NCBI GenBank assembly: GCA_964573885.1
Contig: CAZNLL010000075.1
Location: 1-18,487, forward strand
DNA from: CAZNLL01 sp964573885
GTDB lineage: Bacteria > Desulfobacterota > DSM-4660 > Desulfatiglandales > Desulfatiglandaceae
DNA length: 18,487 nucleotides
Direction of reading: 5' to 3'
Part shown: piece after piece, positions 7,290 to 13,986 of the stretch
How the letters are laid out: each line of letters opens with the position of its first letter
Position numbering within the stretch: position 1 is the stretch's first letter
Program-made: the position numbers and the translations under genes
The notes under the pieces: generated by a model
Databases searched by the model: none
Seen by the model: the letters and a program-made list of their open reading frames with translations, nothing else
Told to the model about the DNA's origin: nothing

Positions 7290-7302
7290 TCACATCATGT
7301 GA
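7290..7302. promoter_or_regulatory. 13-base palindrome upstream of Hsp20, possible operator
   Basis: TCACAT-C-ATGTGA is a perfect inverted repeat with one central base, lying 22-34 bases upstream of the Hsp20 start and between the promoter candidate and the ribosome site. It does not match the CIRCE element bound by HrcA (TTAGCACTC-N9-GAGTGCTAA). A repressor site or an RNA element are both possible; the palindrome is certain, the role is inferred. Confidence 0.4.
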
Positions 7303-7344
7303 GGCCCTTTCTCTTGGTAAGGCCCCTTCCTTAGGTTCGCAAAA

Positions 7345-7372
7345 AAGTTAAGCATCATCTTCTTCCTGTCAA
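7345..7372 (-). promoter_or_regulatory. Candidate promoter of the Hsp20 gene
   Basis: On the minus strand, TTGACA (7372-7367) is a perfect -35 box, with TAACTT (7350-7345) 16 bases later as a weak -10. The -35 reads CTTGACA, also close to a sigma-32 -35 (CTTGAA), but no CCCCAT-type -10 follows. Confidence 0.35.
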
Positions 7373-7399
7373 GGGGCTTGTATCCCTTACAGAACGCCG

Positions 7400-8656
7400 T
7401 CATTGCGGGCTGAGGCCTTTACGAGACCGTCTTTGGATGACGCGGATCCTTTCAATGACCGGCGGGTGGCTATAACTCAAAAACACCTTGAGGGGATGGG
7501 GGGTGAGGTTCGAGAGGTTGTCGACACTGAGCTTTTTCAGGGCCCGGATCATAGAATCCGGTTTCTTGTGGGTCTTTATACAGAATACGTCAGCCTCATA
7601 TTCATGCTTGCGTGAGAGCATATTGTCGGCAATGGAAACCATCATCTCCACAGGAATGTAAAGGAAGGCGAAGAACAGGAGACTCGCATAAATGGATGTC
7701 TCCTCCATTCTGAATGCGTCGAAAAGCTCCCTGTTATTGATGAACAAAGAGAGGAAATAAAACATCAGCCCCGTGGTCAGCACGGACATTCCGAGAGACT
7801 TCAGGATGTGTCTTTTCTTATAATGACCCATTTCATGGGCAAGAACGGACACGAGTTCATCCACGGTGTGCTTTTCTATAAGGGTGTCGTAGAGCACAAT
7901 CCTTTTGGTTCTGCCGAGACCCGTAAAAAAGGCATTTGACCGGGTCGATCTCTTTGACCCATTCATGGTAAAAATTCCTCTGATTTTGAAGTCCTGGGAC
8001 GCGGCATAGTCCTCAATGGCCTCCCTGAGAGGGCCTTCCTCCAGGGGGACGAATTTATTGAAAAGGGGCATAATGAGGATCGGGGCGATAAAAACAATAA
8101 TCAACTGAAACAGGACCAGCGCACCCCAACAATAGAGCCAGGCCCAGGGTCCCGCCTTTTGAAAAAGCCAGAGCACCGCCGCCAGGATCCCTCCCCCCAA
8201 GAGAACCGCCAAGGCCCAGCCCTTCACAATATCCAGCACAAAAGTCTGGGGGCTTGTGGTGTTAAAGCCGTATTTTTCTTCAATGACAAAGGTCTCGTAG
8301 ATGGAAAAGGGGAGATGGATGAGCTGGGAGGCCAGCAAGAGGATAGCCATAAAAATAAGACCCGTTGGTATAGGGCCCAAACCAAATCCACGTGCAAACT
8401 GATCCACCATGTTAAAGCCGCCCCAAAGAATAAAAGCTATGGTGATAGGGGTAACAATCGAATCGGAAAGCATGGAAAAACGGATGGTCTCTTTGAGATA
8501 TCGCTGGGCCTTCCCATACCTTCCCCTGTCATATTCGCCTTCAAACTCCCTCGGCAGGTCTGTTTTCAGGTGACGCACATTCAGGAAATCGACGATGACG
8601 TCCAGGAAGTAAGCGCCTATCAAAACCCCGAGGATGATCACAAGATAGGGATTCAT
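7400..8656 (-). CDS. M48 family membrane metalloprotease (Ste24/CAAX prenyl protease 1-like)
   Basis: This is an integral inner-membrane zinc endopeptidase of 418 residues. Several hydrophobic helices are apparent (about 4-24, 66-80, 96-112, 147-166, 170-198, 288-306, 322-342). The zinc site is HEMGH (274-278) with the third ligand in RKHEYEAD (Glu352). FTMNGSKRSTRSNAFFTG (229-246) is the typical pre-catalytic substrate-binding stretch of this family. Bacterial members are usually thought to act in membrane protein quality control; prenylated substrates are not implied. The ATG at 8654-8656 has AAGGAG three bases ahead; the frame extends to a GTG at 8680 with no better site. It lies upstream of Hsp20 on the same strand, fitting an envelope-stress theme, and has its own strong promoter. 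Confidence 0.93.
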   Translation of the reverse strand: MNPYLVIILGVLIGAYFLDVIVDFLNVRHLKTDLPREFEGEYDRGRYGKAQRYLKETIRFSMLSDSIVTPITIAFILWGGFNMVDQFARGFGLGPIPTGLIFMAILLLASQLIHLPFSIYETFVIEEKYGFNTTSPQTFVLDIVKGWALAVLLGGGILAAVLWLFQKAGPWAWLYCWGALVLFQLIIVFIAPILIMPLFNKFVPLEEGPLREAIEDYAASQDFKIRGIFTMNGSKRSTRSNAFFTGLGRTKRIVLYDTLIEKHTVDELVSVLAHEMGHYKKRHILKSLGMSVLTTGLMFYFLSLFINNRELFDAFRMEETSIYASLLFFAFLYIPVEMMVSIADNMLSRKHEYEADVFCIKTHKKPDSMIRALKKLSVDNLSNLTPHPLKVFLSYSHPPVIERIRVIQRRSRKGLSPQ

Positions 8657-8712
8657 ATGCTCCTTTGGTATGCCCTCCACGAAAAGACACTGGATGGCGT
8701 ACTATTCTCACG

Positions 8713-8742
8713 ACTATAATGAAAACCAACGAACCCTGTCAA
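8713..8742 (-). promoter_or_regulatory. Sigma-70 promoter of the M48 protease gene
   Basis: On the minus strand, TTGACA (8742-8737), an 18-base spacer and TATAGT (8718-8713) match consensus in 11 of 12 positions. The start codon is about 57 bases past the -10. The -35 box belongs to a 9-bp inverted repeat shared with the divergent promoter. Confidence 0.62.
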
Positions 8743-8765
8743 AAGGTCTTTGCCCGTTTGACAGG
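8735..8765. repeat. Inverted repeat spanning two divergent -35 boxes
   Basis: CCTGTCAAA (8735-8743) and TTTGACAGG (8757-8765) are perfect 9-bp arms separated by 13 bases, exactly between the M48 and nicotinate phosphoribosyltransferase genes. Each arm contains the -35 box of the promoter reading away from the centre. Confidence 0.7.
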
Positions 8766-8787
8766 CCCCCAGAATGTAGTTTAACAT
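8758..8787 (+). promoter_or_regulatory. Sigma-70 promoter of the nicotinate phosphoribosyltransferase gene
   Basis: TTGACA (8758-8763), an 18-base spacer and TAACAT (8782-8787) give a perfect -35 and a four-of-six -10. The start codon at 8821 would follow a leader of about 27 bases. Confidence 0.55.
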
Positions 8788-8820
8788 GATGCCCGAAAAG
8801 ATTTAAACAGGAGGTCGATT

Positions 8821-9987
8821 GTGCTTCACACAGCCACTGCACAGCAGATCCGTGACGGATTGGTAACGGATGTCTATTTCGAGCGCACCGAGAAGGTCCT
8901 CAGGGCCAAAGGAATTGATAAGGAGGTAAGGGCCGAGTTCCTTGCCAAGGGCCTTCCCCGGGACTGGAAATGGGCCGTGTTTGCCGGGGCGGAGGAATGC
9001 GCCTCCCTCCTGCAAGGACTTTCTCTCGATGTTCGAATGATGCGAGAAGGCACCCTCTTCGGGGCCCACGAGCCGGTCATGGAAATCCGGGGCCGCTACC
9101 TGGATTTCGGCAGATATGAAACCACCCTTCTCGGGTTCATCTGTCAGGCCTCGGGTGTAGCCACCATGGCCGCACGGTGCCGCAAGGCCGCCGGTCATCG
9201 CCCGGTCATCAGTTTTGGGGCCAGACGGATGCACCCCGCCGTCGCCCCTCTGGTTGAACGAAACGCATACATCGGAGGATGTGACGGTGTGGCTGTGGGC
9301 ATGGGCGCACAACTGGCCGGGATTGAACCGACCGGCACCATGCCCCATGCGCTCATTCTGATCATGGGGGATACCGTTTCAGCAACCAAGGCCTTTCATG
9401 AGGTCATAGAACCCCACGTGAAGAGGGTCAGTCTCATAGACACCTTTAATGATGAAAAATTCGAGACCCTTAATGTGGCAGAGGCCTTGGGTAAAGACCT
9501 TTTTGGAGTGCGCCTGGACACGCCTGGTTCCAGGAGGGGCGATTTTTCCAAGATAGCCGAAGAGGTCAGGTGGGAGTTGGATCTACGGGGCTATAATCAT
9601 GTCAAGCTCTTCCTGAGCGGTGGATTGGATGAAGACAAGATCCTGCAGTACAACCCCTTTGCCGACGCCTATGGGGTTGGTACGGCCATCAGCAACGCCC
9701 GGGTTGTTGATTTCTCCATGGACATCGTAGAAATCGAGGGAAAGCCCTTGGCAAAACGGGGAAAGCGATCCGGGGCCAAGAGTGTTCTTCGCTGCTCCCG
9801 GTGTCTGGACACGGTGGTAAGGCCCTTTGGCCATACTGAAACCTGCCCCTGCGGTGGCAAGCGGGAAGAGCTTCTTGTTCCCCTCTTCTCCCAGGGACAC
9901 ATGGAGGGTCACCTGTCTACGCCCCGAGAGATCCGGGACTTTGTCCTCCAACAGCTGGAAGCGGTGGAACTGGAGCCCTCCAAGTAA
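8821..9987 (+). CDS. Nicotinate phosphoribosyltransferase, with C-terminal zinc knuckle
   Basis: This enzyme makes nicotinate mononucleotide from nicotinate and PRPP, the first step of the Preiss-Handler route to NAD+. The 388 residues match the shorter, archaeal-like NAPRTase type. Marks are the N-terminal TDVYFERT (16-23), FGARRMHP (132-139), the catalytic-histidine loop GTMPHALIL (His176), DTFNDEKFE (207-215), and the phosphate-binding LSGGLDE (265-271) and YGVGTAI (284-290). A C-terminal zinc knuckle-like module is visible as Cys325/Cys328 and Cys342/Cys344, as in the Thermoplasma-type enzyme. The GTG at 8821 follows AGGAGGT. The KptA-like gene follows 36 bases downstream on the same strand and probably shares its promoter. 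The usual symbol would be pncB, but the sequence type differs from the enterobacterial enzyme. Confidence 0.94.
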   Translation: MLHTATAQQIRDGLVTDVYFERTEKVLRAKGIDKEVRAEFLAKGLPRDWKWAVFAGAEECASLLQGLSLDVRMMREGTLFGAHEPVMEIRGRYLDFGRYETTLLGFICQASGVATMAARCRKAAGHRPVISFGARRMHPAVAPLVERNAYIGGCDGVAVGMGAQLAGIEPTGTMPHALILIMGDTVSATKAFHEVIEPHVKRVSLIDTFNDEKFETLNVAEALGKDLFGVRLDTPGSRRGDFSKIAEEVRWELDLRGYNHVKLFLSGGLDEDKILQYNPFADAYGVGTAISNARVVDFSMDIVEIEGKPLAKRGKRSGAKSVLRCSRCLDTVVRPFGHTETCPCGGKREELLVPLFSQGHMEGHLSTPREIRDFVLQQLEAVELEPSK

Positions 9988-9991
9988 TCAA

Positions 9992-10005
9992 CTCTTTTAA
10001 AAGAG
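9992..10005. repeat. 14-base perfect palindrome between NAPRTase and KptA-like genes
   Basis: CTCTTTTAAAAGAG is self-complementary over its full length and begins five bases after the NAPRTase stop. It overlaps the only purine-rich stretch (AAGAGAGGA) that could serve as ribosome site for the next gene. It has no loop, so it is more likely a protein-binding site or chance than a hairpin. Confidence 0.5.
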
Positions 10006-10023
10006 AGGACCCATTAAGCGCTC

Positions 10024-10779
10024 TTGGGCAAACGAAGCCATGAACTGCAAGTAGACAAACTAAGCCGCCTCCTGGTTTACATCCTGGGCCACAGGCCCGA
10101 TGAATTCGGCCTGGTACCGGATGGCAACGGTTTTGTCCCCTTCAAGGAATTGCTCCAGGCCCTGCATGAGGAGGCGGACTGGCGCTATGTGAGGGGATCC
10201 CACATCAATGAAGTCCTTTTGGGAAAGGACCGCTCCCTCTTTGAGACCCGGGGAAAGGCCATCAGGGTCCTTCAAAGGCGATGGCGCATGGAATTGACCC
10301 CTCCAGGACCCCCTCTGCCCAGACTCTTGTTTCTGCCTGTCCGTACAAAGGCCCACCCTGTGGTCATGGAAAAGGGTGTGAAGGCCCCGGAGGGAAGCTT
10401 TCTGGTCCTCACCCCCGAAGAAAACATGGCCCGGCGGATTGGGAGGCGGAGGGATCAGCATCCGGTCCTCCTCCAGATCTCGGCCGCCTCAGCGGCCAGG
10501 GAAGGCGCTTTCTTTTATCCTTTTGGTAACCTTTTTTTGTGCCCTCACATCTCGCCTGAATTCATTGCAGGTCCCCCTGTTTCCAAAGAGGCATTGGAGT
10601 GGCGGCGGGTTAAGGCCGGAACAGAGGAAAAAGCCCGGCCGAGGCCCCGCGAGGAGACACCCGGCACCTTTGTCCTGGACATGGCCAGGGATCCGGATCC
10701 GACTCGCCGGGCCAAGGGTAAGAAACGGAAGGGATGGAAGGAAGAGGCCAGGAAACTGAGACGAAGGGGCAAAAGATAA
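10024..10779 (+). CDS. Divergent KptA/Tpt1-like RNA 2'-phosphotransferase family protein
   Basis: This 251-residue protein aligns along its first about 185 residues with KptA/Tpt1, which moves an internal RNA 2'-phosphate to NAD+. The N-terminal winged part LSRLLVYILGHRPDEFGL (13-30) and GFVPFKELLQAL (36-47) is clear. AIRVLQ (79-84) and the C-terminal ADP-ribose-fold half (PRLLF to PEFIAGP, 99-184) also line up. Of the catalytic Arg-His-Arg-Arg set, His23, Arg81 and an Arg at 137/138 remain, but the first Arg is Gly22. The YHGT, VHLS and QGHS signatures are replaced (LFLPVR, FLVLT, QRRW). Residues 195-251 are a basic tail, ending in an Arg/Lys-rich stretch. The TTG at 10024 is the only start after an in-frame stop at 10015, with a distant ribosome site. 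The family is fairly sure; activity is doubtful. Confidence 0.75.
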   Translation: MGKRSHELQVDKLSRLLVYILGHRPDEFGLVPDGNGFVPFKELLQALHEEADWRYVRGSHINEVLLGKDRSLFETRGKAIRVLQRRWRMELTPPGPPLPRLLFLPVRTKAHPVVMEKGVKAPEGSFLVLTPEENMARRIGRRRDQHPVLLQISAASAAREGAFFYPFGNLFLCPHISPEFIAGPPVSKEALEWRRVKAGTEEKARPRPREETPGTFVLDMARDPDPTRRAKGKKRKGWKEEARKLRRRGKR

Positions 10780-10887
10780 CCTCTTTTGTATCATTTCAGT
10801 TCTATATAAAGCCCGATCATGACCCTCTTTCTGCACTGATTCCGGCGGCCCGCGACGAGCTCGGCCGAGTCGGAAGGCTTCGTCTCT

Positions 10888-12201
10888 TCAGGCCTCCAGA
10901 ACCCTGCCCAGGACGTTGTTTCCCGCCACCTGCTCCGTCACCACCGAAACAAAAGGGCCCTCTACGCCTCTGGAAAGGGGAAACAGAACAGGAAGGTAGT
11001 TGTCTGAGGTACCCTTCATCATCTCTTTTTCCCCTGGATGCCTTTTTTCCGGCAGCACTGAGAAGGTGTTGCCCAGACAAGTCCGGTAAAAACGGGCCCT
11101 TTTTTCCTGGCCCAGGTCCCGCATCTCCAGAGACCTCTCCTTAATCATGGCCGGTTCCACCTGCTCCTTAAAAGCGGCGGCCGCGGTTTTCGGCCGCGGT
11201 GAAAAGGGAAAAACATGAAGATAGGATACGGGAAGATCCCTGATCAGAGACTGGGTATTGCGGTATGCGGCCCTGTCCTCTCCAGGGAATCCGCAGATGA
11301 TATCGGCCCCTATCGCCACAAGGGGAAACTGCCCGTGGACGCCTTCTACTACTGAGGTAAAGTCACGGGCCTTATAGGGTCGGTTCATCCTCCTCAGGAC
11401 CCTGTCATCGCCGCTCTGCAACGAGATGTGTACATGGCGGCACAGCCACGGTTCAGAGCCGATCATCTCTATCAACTCGGCGCCTATTTCGTCCGGTTCC
11501 AATGAACTGAGCCTTATTCGAACCGGGAAACCTTCTTTTCCAATGGCCCTGAGGAGGCCCTTTAAATCCGTTTTCTCCGGGAGATCCACACCGTATTGCC
11601 CGAGATGAATCCCGGTGAGGACGACCTCCCTGTACCCTTCTTGGGCAAGGGCATGGAGCATGGAAAGGACCTCCCGGGGAGGGAGACTCCTTTGGGGCCC
11701 CCGGGTAAAGGGGACGATACAGTAAGTGCAATAGGATTCGCATCCGTCCTGGATCTTCAGGCAGGCCCGGGCACGGTCGAGGAAGCGGCTTATCCTGAGG
11801 GGCTCGAAGGTCATCTCCGGCTCAAAGTCCTGTACAAAGACCTCCTGTCCCCTTGATCCCGCCCCGTTGAGGAGAAGCTGCGGGAGGCGACCCTTGATCC
11901 TGTTGCCACCGATCACGCTGAGCCCCTCTATGTGGGCCAGCTCTTCCGCGAAGAGCTGGCCGTAACACCCCACGGCCGCCACCCGTGCCCCCGGATTTTC
12001 GCGGATGACCTTGCGGATCGCCTGTCTTGACTGGTGGGCGGCCCGCTGGGTGACGATACAGGTGTTGACCACCGCCGCATGGGCCTGCTCCCCTTTACGG
12101 GCCTCCCGCCAGCCTTCCCGTTTCAAGGCCTCCCGGAAAAAGGCGGATTCATACTGATTCACTTTGCAGCCCAGGGTTATGATTCTAAAACGTTTGGACA
12201 T
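10888..12201 (-). CDS. mtaB: tRNA N6-threonylcarbamoyladenosine(37) methylthiotransferase MtaB
   Basis: This radical-SAM methylthiotransferase adds a methylthio group to t6A37 of ANN-decoding tRNAs, giving ms2t6A. The N-terminal UPF0004 domain binds the auxiliary 4Fe-4S cluster (Cys12 in TLGCKVNQYES, Cys48, Cys79). The radical-SAM cluster is CESYCTYC (Cys154, Cys158, Cys161). The C-terminal TRAM domain occupies about 375-437. TLGCKVNQ rather than the MiaB/RimO N-terminal sequences points to MtaB. The ATG at 12199-12201 gives the typical MSKRFRIITLGCK start, but it has no clear ribosome site. An in-frame TTG at 12222 would overlap the pilin stop (TTGA), so translational coupling to the pilin is possible. 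It converges on the KptA-like gene, with 108 bases between holding no good terminator. Confidence 0.94.
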   Translation of the reverse strand: MSKRFRIITLGCKVNQYESAFFREALKREGWREARKGEQAHAAVVNTCIVTQRAAHQSRQAIRKVIRENPGARVAAVGCYGQLFAEELAHIEGLSVIGGNRIKGRLPQLLLNGAGSRGQEVFVQDFEPEMTFEPLRISRFLDRARACLKIQDGCESYCTYCIVPFTRGPQRSLPPREVLSMLHALAQEGYREVVLTGIHLGQYGVDLPEKTDLKGLLRAIGKEGFPVRIRLSSLEPDEIGAELIEMIGSEPWLCRHVHISLQSGDDRVLRRMNRPYKARDFTSVVEGVHGQFPLVAIGADIICGFPGEDRAAYRNTQSLIRDLPVSYLHVFPFSPRPKTAAAAFKEQVEPAMIKERSLEMRDLGQEKRARFYRTCLGNTFSVLPEKRHPGEKEMMKGTSDNYLPVLFPLSRGVEGPFVSVVTEQVAGNNVLGRVLEA

Positions 12202-12218
12202 AGGAAGGTGTTTCTTGG

Positions 12219-12593
12219 TCAATGGGTTACGGTCCCGCCGGGTCCGATCAGAAAGTAGGTGGTATCCCCAAGGGAATGGTACGCCGTCATGGTATAGCGA
12301 TCCGTACCGCTGGTGCCGGACATATAAACATTCTCAGAGGCATAAAACCCATAGGTGGCGCCCACCAAAATCGAGGGACTGCTCTCATAGCACTGCTTGT
12401 CCACGTAATAGGCCTCTTGGGCGGTGGCCGCATTTCTTAAATCTGTCTGGACCGCAGTATTATAGGATCGGTTCTTGTAAGCTGAAAACTGGGGTATGGC
12501 GATGGCCGCCAGGATCCCAATGATAGCGATGACGATCATCAATTCAATGAGTGTAAACCCCCCTTGCTCTTTCCTGTGAAATAGGCCGTCCAT
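12219..12593 (-). CDS. Type IV major pilin-like protein (PilA-like)
   Basis: This is a class IVa prepilin of 124 residues. A 12-residue leader ends in Gly12, cleaved before Phe13 by prepilin peptidase; then comes the N-methylated helix FTLIELMIVIAIIGILAAIA with Glu5 of the mature chain. The mature protein has 112 residues. Its N-terminus closely follows Geobacter PilA (IAIPQFSAY then SYN), and aromatics fall at mature positions 1, 24, 27, 32, 51 and 57. The remainder, to GPGGTVTH, is a small globular part with one Cys (mature 56), so the disulfide loop of Neisseria-type pilins is absent. The ATG at 12591-12593 follows GGGAGGTG and restores a normal leader; the open frame upstream is spurious. 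No assembly genes (pilB, C, D, M-Q) are near. It lies between mnmA and mtaB with its own promoter. Confidence 0.93.
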   Translation of the reverse strand: MDGLFHRKEQGGFTLIELMIVIAIIGILAAIAIPQFSAYKNRSYNTAVQTDLRNAATAQEAYYVDKQCYESSPSILVGATYGFYASENVYMSGTSGTDRYTMTAYHSLGDTTYFLIGPGGTVTH

Positions 12594-12746
12594 ATCCCAC
12601 CTCCCGGGCTTTGACGCCACGAGGCTCCCGGTGTGCGCTTCAGGGCCCGTGGAATCCATTGACTGAAAACAGGCCAAGATAAAAGAGCGTAACGTTGAAA
12701 TATTGAGATTGGATGAGATAAAGAGAGAGATATTTTTTTGGGATAA

Positions 12747-12775
12747 AATATAAATGTTAAGTGCAAATGAAGCAA
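12747..12775 (-). promoter_or_regulatory. Candidate promoter of the pilin gene
   Basis: In an AT-rich stretch after mnmA, the minus strand has TTGCTT (12775-12770), a 17-base spacer and TATATT (12752-12747). This leaves a leader of about 145 bases before the pilin start. No RpoN-type GG-N10-GC site was found in this interval. Confidence 0.45.
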
Positions 12776-12781
12776 GCCTAA

Positions 12782-13855
12782 TTAGAGGACAAACCCCTTT
12801 TTGATCCACCCCCCGCCCAGAACGCGATCCCCGTCATAGCAAACAAGGGCCTGTCCCGGTGTGACGGCCCACTGGGGTTGGTCAAAGGTAAACCGTACCC
12901 GGTCCGCGGAAAGCACCTCCAACCGGCCGGAAGCGGCCTTGTGCCGGTACCGGATCTGGGCCCGTGCCCTCACCGTCTTTTCTTTTGGGGCCGCTCCAGT
13001 CCAGTGCCATGCCCCTGCCGTGACCCCGCGGGAATAAAGGGACTCCTTTCTCACAACCACCACCTCGTTGGCGGCGGGCCGGATTTCTTTCACATAGTAG
13101 GGCCTGCTCGAGGCAATCCCCAGACCTTGCCTCTGACCGACGGTGTAGCGGTAGAACCCCCCATGGGTTCCCAGGACCTTACCATGTCCGTTGATGATCC
13201 TCCCCCCCTTCAAGTCCTTCACGCCTCCTTTTTCCTGCACCAGCATGCGGTAGTCCTTCCCGGGGACAAAACAGATCTCCTGGCTCTCGGGGACCATGAA
13301 AGAGGCGATATCCCATTCCCGGGCCCTGGTAAGGGTCTCCTCCTTGGTCATCTCCCCCAGGGGGAAAAGGCTCCTGGAGAGATGGGGCCGGCCCAGGCGA
13401 TGCAAAAAATAGGATTGCTCCTTGGCCCTGTCCCTCCCCCGCCAGAGTTCTACATCGGAGCCGGCCCTCCCCCGCTTTACCCGAGCATAGTGGCCCGTAG
13501 CCACGTTGTCTATCCCCCTTTCCCGGGCGTAATGCAAGAGGTACTCGAACTTGACCACCCTGTTGCAGGCAACACAGGGATTGGGCGTCAGACCTTGCAG
13601 GTATGAATCCACAAAAGGAGTAATAATCGTTTTTTCAAAAAACTCTCTAAGGTCAAGGACCTCAAGGGGTATCCCCAGACTCCGGGTCATGGCTCGGACC
13701 GCCTCGACCCTTCTTTTGCTCTCCCAAGCCGAGGTGGGAAGGAGAAAATGAAGACCGTGGACCGTCCTCCCCTGCTCTCTTAAAAGCAGGACGGCGAGAA
13801 GGCTGTCGATTCCTCCGCTGAGGGCCACCACCACCTCAGATGCGTCAACGCGCAT
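12782..13855 (-). CDS. mnmA: tRNA 2-thiouridine(34) synthase MnmA
   Basis: This enzyme adenylates U34 of Lys, Glu and Gln tRNAs and replaces its 2-oxygen by sulfur. The 357-residue length is standard. The PP-loop is ALSGGIDS (11-18; the usual Val is Ile16). The catalytic Cys pair is Cys97 (NPCVACNRVVKF) and Cys195 (SQEICFVP), with a further Cys94 found in many non-enterobacterial MnmAs. GHYARV (121-126) and VGQRQGLGI in the central part are family hallmarks, and the C-terminal beta-barrel is complete. The ATG follows AAAGAGG at normal distance. It lies 131 bases after the NIL-ferredoxin on the same strand. No IscS or Tus relay genes are in the window, so the sulfur donor is not shown. The ferredoxin neighbour is suggestive only. 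Confidence 0.96.
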   Translation of the reverse strand: MRVDASEVVVALSGGIDSLLAVLLLREQGRTVHGLHFLLPTSAWESKRRVEAVRAMTRSLGIPLEVLDLREFFEKTIITPFVDSYLQGLTPNPCVACNRVVKFEYLLHYARERGIDNVATGHYARVKRGRAGSDVELWRGRDRAKEQSYFLHRLGRPHLSRSLFPLGEMTKEETLTRAREWDIASFMVPESQEICFVPGKDYRMLVQEKGGVKDLKGGRIINGHGKVLGTHGGFYRYTVGQRQGLGIASSRPYYVKEIRPAANEVVVVRKESLYSRGVTAGAWHWTGAAPKEKTVRARAQIRYRHKAASGRLEVLSADRVRFTFDQPQWAVTPGQALVCYDGDRVLGGGWIKKGFVL

Positions 13856-13986
13856 ACACAGCCTCTTTACAGGGAACTCTGGATTGCCGCATGCCGGTGA
13901 TTCCCAAAAGAACGACGGTTTCTAAGGGATAAGCTTTGTCTTGATTAAACACCCAGATGGGGTGGACGGATTTGAGGCCGGGCAGG

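Noticed and set aside
7290..7302. CIRCE element upstream of Hsp20
   Set aside because: The palindrome has 6-bp arms with one central base and does not match TTAGCACTC-N9-GAGTGCTAA.
12594..12781. RpoN (sigma-54) promoter for the pilin
   Set aside because: A GG...GC pair exists near 12762-12779, but the spacing is 12 rather than 10 bases, and no other match was found.
12594..12809. N-terminal extension of the pilin by 72 codons
   Set aside because: The ATG at 12593 has an excellent ribosome site and gives a normal 12-residue prepilin leader; the extension lies in AT-rich promoter DNA.
12878..13606. Open frame antisense to mnmA
   Set aside because: Proline-rich, no motif, fully inside mnmA, which has all catalytic residues.
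13947..13964. Terminator after the NIL-ferredoxin
   Set aside because: CACCC/GGGTG with a 5-base loop is only 5 bp and is followed by just three T on the minus strand.
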